This document shows positions 6,768-14,900 of a DNA stretch of 21,174 nucleotides, piece by piece. The notes below the pieces were generated by a model. It was not told the origin of the DNA. It saw only the letters and a program-made list of their open reading frames with translations, and did no database searches. Within the stretch, counting starts at the first letter, position 1. Each line of letters starts with the position of its first letter. Source of the DNA: an uncultured Collinsella sp. (lineage in GTDB: Bacteria > Actinomycetota > Coriobacteriia > Coriobacteriales > Coriobacteriaceae); the NCBI GenBank assembly GCA_937943045.1, contig CALEBN010000051.1, positions 1 to 21,174 of the forward strand. The letters are read 5' to 3'. Both the position numbers and the translations under genes were made by a program.

Positions 6768-7916
6768 ATGAGTAAGAAAGAATGCATCGCGATGCTCCTC
6801 GCAGGAGGACAGGGCAGCCGATTGGGGGCACTCACCCAAAAGATCGCTAAGCCGGCGGTTAGCTTTGGTGGCAAGTTCCGCATTATCGACTTTTCGCTCT
6901 CCAACTGCTCCAACTCGGGCATCGACACGGTGGGCGTTCTGACCCAGTATCGCCCCTACCTGCTGCATGCCTACGTGGGCTCCGGCGAGGCTTGGGATCT
7001 GGACAGCCGCGATGGCGGCGTATCGATCCTGCCGCCGTACGAAACGCAGACCGGCGGCGCCTGGTATGCGGGCACGGCCGACGCCATTACGCAGAACCTC
7101 GACTACATCAAGGCCAACGACCCCAAGTACGTCCTGATACTTTCGGGCGATCACCTGTATCGCATGGACTACCGCAAGATGCTCAAGACGCACATTGAGA
7201 ATAACGCCGACCTCACGGTGAGCGTTATGCCCGTGCCGTGGGAGGAGGCCAGCCGCTTTGGCATCCTGACCACCGACCCCGAGGACGGCCGCATCACCAA
7301 GTTCACCGAGAAGCCCGATAAGCCCGATTCGAACCTCGCGTCCATGGGCATCTACATCTTCTCGGCCGACGTGCTGATCGAGGCGCTCGAAGAGGACGCT
7401 CTGGACCAGCGCTCGAGCCACGACTTTGGCAAGGACATCATCCCCAAGCTGCTCGGCGAGGGCAAGCGCCTGTACAGCTACGAGTTCCACGGCTTTTGGA
7501 AGGACGTCGGCACCATCGCCAGCTTCCACGAGACCTCGATGGACCTGCTGGGCAACAACCCCGAGTTCGATCTGTTCGACAAGCACTTCCCCATCATGTC
7601 CAACATCACCACGCGTCCGCCGCACTACATTGGCCCGGACGGCCGCCTGGACGACTGCCTGGTCTCCAACGGCTGCAAGATCTACGGCACCGCTCGTCAC
7701 TCGATCATTTCGACCGATGTCATCATCGAGGAGCGCGCCGTGGTCGAGGACTCCGTGCTGCTGCCGGGTGCGCACGTTAAGAGCGGCGCGCACATCTGCC
7801 GCGCTATTTTGGGCGAGAACTCCACGGTCGAAGAGGGCGTGAAGCTCGGCTCTGTCGATACCACCAAGGATACGGCCGTCGTTGGAAATGACGTCGTTAT
7901 CGGAAAGGGGGAATGA
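6768..7916 (+). CDS. glgC: Glucose-1-phosphate adenylyltransferase, catalytic subunit
   Basis: ADP-glucose pyrophosphorylase (EC 2.7.7.27), 382 residues. It makes ADP-glucose from glucose-1-phosphate and ATP, the committed step of bacterial glycogen synthesis. The nucleotide-binding motif GGQGSRLG (residues 13-20) is intact, followed by KPAVSFGGKFRIIDF, GTADAITQN, the SGDHLYRMDY active-site segment, and FTEKP. From about residue 290 the sequence takes the left-handed beta-helix hexapeptide pattern of the allosteric C-terminal domain. A strong Shine-Dalgarno (AGAAGGAG) precedes ATG 6768. The stop is four bases before the glgD ATG, so the pair is translationally coupled, consistent with the GlgC-GlgD heteromer known in Firmicutes. 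Confidence 0.97.
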   Translation: MSKKECIAMLLAGGQGSRLGALTQKIAKPAVSFGGKFRIIDFSLSNCSNSGIDTVGVLTQYRPYLLHAYVGSGEAWDLDSRDGGVSILPPYETQTGGAWYAGTADAITQNLDYIKANDPKYVLILSGDHLYRMDYRKMLKTHIENNADLTVSVMPVPWEEASRFGILTTDPEDGRITKFTEKPDKPDSNLASMGIYIFSADVLIEALEEDALDQRSSHDFGKDIIPKLLGEGKRLYSYEFHGFWKDVGTIASFHETSMDLLGNNPEFDLFDKHFPIMSNITTRPPHYIGPDGRLDDCLVSNGCKIYGTARHSIISTDVIIEERAVVEDSVLLPGAHVKSGAHICRAILGENSTVEEGVKLGSVDTTKDTAVVGNDVVIGKGE

Positions 7917-7920
7917 TCCG

Positions 7921-9048
7921 ATGATCAATCGCAAGGCCATCGGTTATATCACCGCTAACTACTCTTCGACCTACGGCAGCGTGCTGCTCAAGGACCGCCC
8001 TATCGCGTCCGTTCCGTTTTTGGGCCGCTACCGCCTGATCGACTTCCCGCTGTCCAACATGATGAATGCCGGCATCAAGACCGTTGGCGTCGTCATGCCG
8101 GGCAACTACCGCTCGCTGATTGACCACGTGGGCTCGGGCAAGGACTGGGGCCTGGACCGCAAGAAGGGCGGTCTGTTCATGGTGCCCGGCAACGCGTATG
8201 GCACCACCAAGGGCGGCATGCGCTTCCTGCTGCGCGATATCATCTCCAACAAGACGCTGTTCCAGCGCTCGGACAAGCCCTATGTCGTGATGATGGGCAC
8301 CAACATCATCTTTAACATGGACCTCAACACCATCATCGACGCGCACGAGAACTCCGGTGCCCAGATGACCGTGGTGTACTGCAAGGCCACGCGCAACGTC
8401 GATGACGAGACCAAACTCGAGATTAACGAGAACGGCCGCCTGACGGGCGTGAGCGCCGGCGTCGTGTACGGCGACAACGCCTCTATGGACTGCTGCATCG
8501 TCAACCGCGAGACGCTGCTCGAGATTATCGACCACTACCAGGCTGCCGACTATCTGGACCTGCTCGAGGCACTCCAGGGCGACTTTGGCAACATCGACGT
8601 GTGCAGCTACGAGTACAAGGGCGAGGTCGTGGGCGTGTTTAGCGAGAAGTCGCTGTACCGCCGCAGCATGGACCTGCTCGACCAGACCGTGGCCGATCAG
8701 CTCTTTGACCCCGAGCGCCCGATCCTGACCAAGGCTCACGACGTGCCGCCTTCGCGCTATGCGACCGGCAGCCACGCGTGCAACTCGATCATCTCGGCCG
8801 GCTGCATCATCAAGGGCACCGTGCGTAACTCGATCCTGTCGCGCGGCGTCGTGGTCGAGGAAGGCGCTTCGGTGACCAACTCGATCATCAACCAGAGCTG
8901 CATCATCAAGAGCGGCGCCCGCGTCGAGAATGCCATTCTGGACAAGAACAACGTGGTTCCCACCAACACCGAGCTTCGCGGCACGCCCGAGAACATCCTG
9001 GTGCTGGGCAAGGCTCCGTTAACTTCCGACACCACCATCGTACGTTAA
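7921..9048 (+). CDS. glgD: GlgD, non-catalytic-type ADP-glucose pyrophosphorylase subunit
   Basis: A 375-residue paralogue of GlgC. It keeps the fold (ASVPFLGRYRLIDFPLSNMMNAG, DHVGSGKDWGLDRKKGG, and a hexapeptide beta-helix in the last third) but lacks the GGxGxRL nucleotide-binding loop: the matching segment reads ITANYSSTYGSVLLKD. In Firmicutes, GlgD of this type is a partner that modulates or activates GlgC in a heterotetramer; the same is inferred here. The ATG at 7921 is chosen because AAGGGGG (7905-7911) ends nine bases upstream and the N-terminus then matches GlgD proteins; an in-frame upstream start at 7882 would lie inside glgC. An inverted repeat and a change of transcriptional context follow before glgA. 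Confidence 0.95.
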   Translation: MINRKAIGYITANYSSTYGSVLLKDRPIASVPFLGRYRLIDFPLSNMMNAGIKTVGVVMPGNYRSLIDHVGSGKDWGLDRKKGGLFMVPGNAYGTTKGGMRFLLRDIISNKTLFQRSDKPYVVMMGTNIIFNMDLNTIIDAHENSGAQMTVVYCKATRNVDDETKLEINENGRLTGVSAGVVYGDNASMDCCIVNRETLLEIIDHYQAADYLDLLEALQGDFGNIDVCSYEYKGEVVGVFSEKSLYRRSMDLLDQTVADQLFDPERPILTKAHDVPPSRYATGSHACNSIISAGCIIKGTVRNSILSRGVVVEEGASVTNSIINQSCIIKSGARVENAILDKNNVVPTNTELRGTPENILVLGKAPLTSDTTIVR

Positions 9049-9050
9049 CG

Positions 9051-9115
9051 TTGACACCGCAACATCGCTCGTAACATGTAGAATAGCCGCCCGGTTAGCG
9101 CCAGGCGGCTATTCT
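9051..9115 (+). promoter_or_regulatory. glgD-glgA leader: TTGACA box and 12-bp hairpin
   Basis: TTGACA (9051-9056) is followed by possible -10 sequences TAACAT (15-base spacing) or TAGAAT (22-base spacing), neither ideal. A perfect 12-bp hairpin AGAATAGCCGCC/GGCGGCTATTCT (9080-9091 with 9104-9115) ends 13 bases before the glgA Shine-Dalgarno. With no U tract it is more likely a leader or attenuator hairpin than a simple terminator. An internal promoter for glgA is possible. Confidence 0.45.
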
Positions 9116-9138
9116 CGAATTACATCATGGGAGACAAT

Positions 9139-11490
9139 ATGGCAGATTCCAGCAAAAAGATGCAGATCGTGTTTGCCTCGGCCGAGTGCGCACCGTTTGT
9201 TAAGACCGGTGGCCTGGGTGACGTGGCGGGCTCGCTGCCTGCGGCACTTGTGCGCGCCGGCGCCGAGGTCATCGTGATGGTGCCCAAGTACGCCACCATC
9301 AAGGACGAATACAAGGCGCAGATGGAGCACTTTGCCGACTTTTACGTGAGCCTGGGCTGGCGCAATGAGTACTGTGGACTCGAGAAGCTCGAGCACGACG
9401 GCGTCACCTATATGTTCATCGACAACGAGCGCTACTTTGCGCGCGACTATCCGTACGGCTTCTTTGACGACGGCGAGCGTTTTGCGTTCTTCTCCAAGGC
9501 CATCACCGAGAGCCTGCAGCACCTGCCGGCCGGCTTTGAGTGCGACATCCTGCATTGCAACGACTGGCAGACGGCACTGGCACCCGTGTTCCTGCGCGAG
9601 TTCTACCAGGGCCTGCCGCTGTACGACCGCGTCAAGACCGTGTTCTCGATCCACAACGTGGCGTTCCAGGGCCAGTTTAGCGACACCGTGATGGAGGACA
9701 TCCTGGGCGTGGCGCATATTCCCGCGGCCGCCACGCAGTTGCGCTGCGACGCCTGCAGCATCAACTACATGCTGGGCGCGCTGCACTATGCCGATGCCAT
9801 CACCACGGTAAGCCCCACCTATGCCAACGAGATTCAGACGCCCGAGTTTGGCGAGGGCCTGGACGGCGTGCTGCGCGAGCGCTCCTATGCGCTGCAGGGC
9901 ATCCTCAACGGCATTGACGTTGCAGGCTTTGACCCGGCAACCGACAAGCGCATTGCCGCAAACTACACGGTCGACGACCGTTCCGGCAAGGCCGTGTGCA
10001 AGGCCAAGCTGCAGGAAGAGCTAGGCCTCGAGGTTCGCGACGACCGCCCGCTTATGGTTATGGTCACGCGCCTGACGCGCCAGAAGGGCATGGACCTGGT
10101 CATGTACGCGCTCGACCGCATCCTGTCCGGCGGCGTGCAGGTGGCGGTGCTGGGCACCGGCGACCGCGACTACGAGGACGGCCTGCGCTACTTCCAGGAC
10201 AAGTACCCCGGCACCATGGCCGCACGCATCGAATTTGACCCGGCGCTGTCGCAGCGCATGTACGCCGCTGCCGATATGTTCCTGATGCCTTCGAAGTTTG
10301 AGCCTTGCGGTCTGTCGCAGATCATCGCCATGCGCTACGGCACCCTACCCATCGTGCGCGAGACCGGTGGCTTGAAGGACACCGTGATCCCGTATAACGA
10401 GTTCACCGGCGAGGGCACGGGCTTCTCGTTTAGTAACTTTAACGGCGACGAGATGGGAGACGCGGTCTTCCGCGCGGCGCGCCTCTTCTGGGATAACCGT
10501 GAGGCTTGGAACCAGCTGGTCACGCAGGCCATGAGCCAGGACTTTAGCTGGACGCGTTCGGCCGATAAGTATCTGGACCTGTACTTCTTTATGCACCCGG
10601 AGATTGAGAGGCCGGCGGGTGTGGAGGCTGCGGCCGAGAAGGCTGAGGCCGAGCCCGAGGTTGTGGCTGAGGCCGAGCCGGTTGTTGAGGCACCCGCTGC
10701 TGCCGAGGAGCCCAAGACTGAGGAGAAGCCGGTTGAGGCTAAATCTGAGGTGAAGGTTGAGGCAGCTCCCGAGGCTGAGGCTAAGCCAGCTGCGAAGCCT
10801 ACCGCCAAGAAGACCACGACGCGCAAGACGACGGCCAAGAAGGCTACGACAACCATGGCCGCTGCCACCAAGACCGACGCAGCAAAGACGACTACCGCCA
10901 AGGCAACGACCACGCGCAAGCGCACGACCGCCGCAGCCAAGAAAGCTGCCGAGGCCGAGATCGCTCCCGAGGTAAAGGCCGAGACCGCCACCGCCGAGGC
11001 TAAGCCTGCGGCAAAGGCTCCGGCCAAGACCGCTGCCAAGAAGACGGCCGCGAGCACCAAGAAGGCAACGGCAGCCAAGAAGACTACGGCAACGAAGTCG
11101 ACGAACACGAAGGCTGCTACGACGAAGGCCGCCGCGAAGACGACCCCGAAGGCTGCTGCAAAGCCCGCCGTCAAGGTCGAGGAGGCGCCCTCCGAGCCCA
11201 AGGCCAAGGCAGCTGTCGAGGCAAAGCCGGCCGCCAAGACCACCACGCGCAAGCGCGCTACGACGACGACCAAAAAAGCCACGACCAAGGCTGCTGCTCC
11301 CAAGGCAGAGGCCAAGGCCGAGGTTAAGCCCGCAGTGAAGGTCGCCGAGGTCAAGACCGCTCCCAAGGCTAAGGCAAAGGCCGAGCCCGCCAAGGAGGCC
11401 CCGATCTCCGCCGCCACTCCGGCCGAGGAAAAGGCTCCGACCAAGAAGACCTCCGTCCGTAAGGCAACGGCCACCCGCAAGCGTCACTAG
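9139..11490 (+). CDS. glgA: Glycogen synthase (ADP-glucose) with long acidic/basic C-terminal tail
   Basis: GT5 starch/glycogen synthase (EC 2.4.1.21), 783 residues. It adds glucose from ADP-glucose to non-reducing alpha-1,4 ends. The enzyme proper occupies about residues 1-494: KTGGLGDVAGSLP (ADP-glucose loop, Lys22), HNVAFQGQF, and SKFEPCGLSQIIAMRYGTLP with the catalytic-site Glu388, then ETGGLKDT. Normal GlgA proteins end near 480 residues. Here about 290 more follow: an acidic Glu/Ala/Val linker (about 495-555), then a Lys/Ala/Thr-rich, histone-H1-like tail with many TTRK, AKK and KAT repeats, surely disordered. The ATG at 9139 is preferred over the ATG at 9127 because GGGAG (9129-9133) lies five bases before it. 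A strong hairpin terminator follows at 11514. Confidence 0.95.
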   Translation: MADSSKKMQIVFASAECAPFVKTGGLGDVAGSLPAALVRAGAEVIVMVPKYATIKDEYKAQMEHFADFYVSLGWRNEYCGLEKLEHDGVTYMFIDNERYFARDYPYGFFDDGERFAFFSKAITESLQHLPAGFECDILHCNDWQTALAPVFLREFYQGLPLYDRVKTVFSIHNVAFQGQFSDTVMEDILGVAHIPAAATQLRCDACSINYMLGALHYADAITTVSPTYANEIQTPEFGEGLDGVLRERSYALQGILNGIDVAGFDPATDKRIAANYTVDDRSGKAVCKAKLQEELGLEVRDDRPLMVMVTRLTRQKGMDLVMYALDRILSGGVQVAVLGTGDRDYEDGLRYFQDKYPGTMAARIEFDPALSQRMYAAADMFLMPSKFEPCGLSQIIAMRYGTLPIVRETGGLKDTVIPYNEFTGEGTGFSFSNFNGDEMGDAVFRAARLFWDNREAWNQLVTQAMSQDFSWTRSADKYLDLYFFMHPEIERPAGVEAAAEKAEAEPEVVAEAEPVVEAPAAAEEPKTEEKPVEAKSEVKVEAAPEAEAKPAAKPTAKKTTTRKTTAKKATTTMAAATKTDAAKTTTAKATTTRKRTTAAAKKAAEAEIAPEVKAETATAEAKPAAKAPAKTAAKKTAASTKKATAAKKTTATKSTNTKAATTKAAAKTTPKAAAKPAVKVEEAPSEPKAKAAVEAKPAAKTTTRKRATTTTKKATTKAAAPKAEAKAEVKPAVKVAEVKTAPKAKAKAEPAKEAPISAATPAEEKAPTKKTSVRKATATRKRH

Positions 11491-11513
11491 TCTGGACGAT
11501 TTAAACTTAATCC

Positions 11514-11556
11514 AACGCAAAAGAGGGCGCCCCAACTAGGCGCCCTCTTTTGCGTT
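11514..11556. terminator. Bidirectional intrinsic terminator after glgA
   Basis: Perfect 18-bp inverted repeat, AACGCAAAAGAGGGCGCC (11514-11531) with GGCGCCCTCTTTTGCGTT (11539-11556), and a seven-base loop. The GC core GAGGGCGCC/GGCGCCCTC is followed by TTTT on both strands. It separates glgA from the repeat element and the amylase fusion gene. Confidence 0.85.
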
Positions 11557-11570
11557 GAACTTCTGTATTA

Positions 11571-11722
11571 AAAAGAGGGCCGGTTTACTACGACAAAATA
11601 GCTCTGGCCGACCACGGAGAGTATTCTATGAAATTGGCAACGCTTCTACCTGCGGTTTTAATATCACCAAAATGACCGTGGTTAAGATCATTCAATTCGT
11701 CGTAGTAAACCGATGTACTTTT
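11571..11722. repeat. 152-base palindromic element, copy A
   Basis: AAAAG and CTTTT mark the ends. Position i pairs with position 153-i: a perfect 14-bp stem CGGTTTACTACGAC / GTCGTAGTAAACCG (11581-11594 with 11699-11712), an inner 7-bp stem ACCACGG/CCGTGGT (11611-11617 with 11676-11682), and the core TCTACCTGCGGTTTTA (11645-11660). The same length, ends, core offset and symmetry recur at 15689-15840. No transposase is encoded. It may be a MITE-like palindrome or a structured RNA. Together with the sites downstream it fills most of the 429-base gap 11491-11919. Confidence 0.75.
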
Positions 11723-11777
11723 GTTTGGCTACAAATAGTATCGGTATAGGCTTTTTCGAATATCGCGATAATTTGGA

Positions 11778-11820
11778 TGGTAAAACGATTTTCTAGGACA
11801 ACCGTTCGCCGATGGTAAAC
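11778..11820 (+). promoter_or_regulatory. TGGTAAA(A)C operator-like pair upstream of the amylase fusion
   Basis: TGGTAAAAC (11778-11786) and TGGTAAAC (11813-11820) are spaced 35 bases apart, matching the nonamer found three times before glgB and the HAD gene. They lie upstream of a possible -10 TATACT (11853-11858). Shared control by a sugar-responsive repressor is inferred. Confidence 0.45.
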
Positions 11821-11822
11821 GG

Positions 11823-11896
11823 ATGTTGTTTATACAGCCTGTGTACAACAGATATACTTATATCCTGTGCGTAAAGCCCATGGCCCGCAGGCCGTG
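11823..11896 (+). promoter_or_regulatory. Probable promoter and leader of the amylase fusion gene
   Basis: TATACT (11853-11858) is the best -10 candidate; no good -35 at 16-18 bases is present, so activation or a weak promoter is possible. An imperfect inverted repeat TGTTGT...ACAACA (about 11824-11850) overlaps it. A small leader hairpin CATGGCC-CGCA-GGCCGTG follows (11879-11896). Confidence 0.35.
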
Positions 11897-11919
11897 ATTC
11901 TATTGAACTGGACCGTATT

Positions 11920-14900
11920 ATGAGATTGATTCACAACAGCCGTCTGCCGCAGTTTCGTACTCCGTTTGGCGCTGTGACCACTGGAACTTCCGTTTCGCTA
12001 TCGGTGATTTTGGAGGATGCCGACCCCAACCAGGCAACGCTTACGCTGCGTACCTGGGTCGATGAAATCGGTGAGTCTCTGTATCCCATGACGCACGAGG
12101 GCGACGGCATATTTACCGTAGAGCTTGAGTGCACTGAGCCCTGTCTTATCTGGTACAGCTTTATCTGCAACATCGAGGGCCAGCCCGAGGTCCGCCTGGG
12201 TGCACCGCAGGGTCGCACCGGTGGCGAGGGTGTGACCTACGACTACGCCGAGGTCCCGTCGTTCCAGATTACCGTTTACAAGCACCGCGAAGTGCGTCCC
12301 GAGTGGTACGAGCGCGGCATGGTCTACCAGATCTTCCCCGATCGCTATGCCCGCGACGAAAACTGGCGCGAGCGCACGCTGGCCGAGGTCGAAAAACCGC
12401 GCAACGGAATCCAGCGCCGCATGGTCGAGGACTGGAACGAGCCGCCCGAGTACGAGCGTGCCGAAGACGGCTCCATCAAGACCTGGGATTTTTACGGCGG
12501 CTCGCTCAAGGGTATCCAAAATGACCTGCCCCGCATTGCCGAGCTAGGCTTTACGGCCATCTACCTCAACCCCATCTTTGAGGCCGCGAGCAACCACCGC
12601 TACGACACGGCCGATTACACCAAGATCGACCCGATTCTGGGCACCGAGCAGGACTTTACGGAGCTGTGCAAGGCGGCCGAGAAGCTCGGCATTTCTATCA
12701 TCCTGGACGGCGTCTTCAACCACACGGGCGACGATTCGATCTACTTTAACCGCTACGGCAATTATCCCGGCGTCGGTGCTTGGCAGAGCGAGGACTCGCC
12801 GTGGCGCGATGCGTTTTACTTCCATGAAGACGGTTCGTATGACTGCTGGTGGGGCGTGGGCAACATGCCCGCCATCAATGAGAGCTCCGAACTGGTGCGC
12901 GAGCGGCTCCTGGGCAAGGACGGCGTGATCCGCAAATGGCTGCGCGCTGGCGCCCATGGCTGGCGACTCGATGTGGCCGATGAGCTTTCCGATGACTTCC
13001 TGGCCGAGATCAAAAAGGCCGTGCTCGCCGAGAAGCCCGACGCGCTACTGCTCGGCGAAGTCTGGGAGGACGCCTCCAACAAGATCAGCTATGGCCATCT
13101 ACGCCGCTACCTGCAGGGCTCCGAGCTCGACTCTGCCATGGACTACCCCTTCCGCGACATGGTCATCGGCTTTTTGATGGGCTACAAAAACGCCTACCAG
13201 GCTGCCGAGGATATCGAGACCCTGCGCGAGAACTACCCGCGCGAGGCACTGGCCTGCGCGCTCAATCTGCTTTCGAGCCACGACCGTCCGCGCATCATCT
13301 CGGTGCTCGGCGGCGGCCCCGACGAGTCGCAGCTGCCCGAGAGCGAGCGCAGCAAGTGGCGCCTGGACGAGAACTCCATGGGCCTGGCCAAGAGCCGCTT
13401 TTGGTTGGCGACGCTCATGCAGATGACCTTCCCAGGCGTGCCCTCGATCTATTATGGCGACGAGTACGGCTTGGAGGGCCTCACCGATCCGGGCAACCGC
13501 CGCACCCTGCCGACCAAGGACCAACTCCACGACTTCGATACGCTAGCCATCGTTAAGAACGCATCTGCCATTCGCCGCGCGTTACCGTTTATGGTCGATG
13601 GCGAGATCAAGGCCTTTGCGCTCAACGACGACGTCTTGGCCTACACCCGCACGGGCAAAGACGGCGAGGCCGCGACGGTTATCATCAACCGCAGCCTGCG
13701 CAATTCGCACTGCGTGACGATTCCGGCGCTCGGCGAATGCGCAAGCGACGTGATCAGCGGCCACGAGTGCGAAATCCACAACGGTACCGTCACGCTCGAC
13801 CTGTACCCGCTGGGCTCTTCGATCATCTATCACCATGCCGAGAAGCGCCTGCAGGAGCCGCTCGACCACGGCGCGGGCGTCGTATGCCACATCACCTCGG
13901 TGCCGACCGATGACGGCAAGCCCGGCACAATCGGTGCGCCCACGCGTCGTTTTATCGACCACCTGGCCGCCATGGGCATGCGCTACTGGCAGGTCCTTCC
14001 CGTCAACCCGACGGACTTCTTCCGCTCCCCCTACGCCGGTCCTTCGGCCTTTGCAGGCAATATCGACCTGCTGCCCGAGAGCCACGAGGAGCTGGCCGCC
14101 GACTTCGTCACCTGGAAGACCCGCGGCGGCGAGGATGCCGACCCGCTGTACACGGCGTTTAAACATCGCAACGCCGACTGGCTCGAGAAGTACTGCGTCT
14201 ACATGGCCGTTAAGAAGTACTTTGAGGGCGAGTCGCGCCACGATTGGCCGGCAGATGTCGCGCGCTACAACGAGTATCTGATCGATGACAAGCGCTTCCA
14301 CGACGAGGCCGAGCTGCAGGCGTACATGCAGTATCGCTTTGACCTTGCCTGGTGCGAGCTCATGAACTATGCGCACAAGAAGGGCATCGAGGTCATCGGC
14401 GATATCCCGATGTATGTCTCGGACGATTCGGCCGACGCGTGGAGCGAGCCCGAGAACTTCTGGCTGTCCGATACCGGCAAGGCGATTGAGATTTCGGGAG
14501 CGCCGCCCGACAACTTTGCGCCCGAGGGCCAGGTGTGGGGCAACCCCACCTTCCGATGGGATCGCATGAAGGAGAACGGCTATCGCTGGTGGATGGACCG
14601 CCTGCGTCGTGCGTTTTCGCTCTACGACCGCGTGCGCCTGGACCACTTCCTGGGCTTCCACAGCTACTTTAGCATTCCCGTCGGTAAGGCCTGTGCCGAC
14701 GGCCGCTGGCTGGCAGGCCCGGGCAAGGACCTGTTCCAGACCGCCTATGACGAGCTGGGTCCGCTCAACTTTATCGCCGAGGATCTGGGCTATCTGACGC
14801 CCGGCGTTCGCGCCATGGCTTCGACCTGCGGCTTCCCCGGCATGGACGTGCTGGAGTTTAGCGACTACGACGTTAGTTGCGGAATTCACCCCACACCGGG

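Noticed and set aside
4917..7940. 1007-codon open frame on the minus strand across glgP and glgC
   Set aside because: It is antisense to two certain genes and is the kind of open mirror frame that GC-rich codon use produces; its translation is a low-complexity Val/Leu/Gly/His/Asp-rich string without domains or a plausible start.
9051..9084. Confident sigma-70 promoter TTGACA/TAGAAT before glgA
   Set aside because: The spacing is 22 bases, too long; the alternative TAACAT gives 15. Kept only as a possible promoter.
10618..11487. GlgA tail region as a DNA tandem repeat or a separate gene
   Set aside because: The frame is continuous with GlgA, the repeats are irregular at DNA level and vary in codon use, so it is a low-complexity protein tail, not a satellite or fused second gene.
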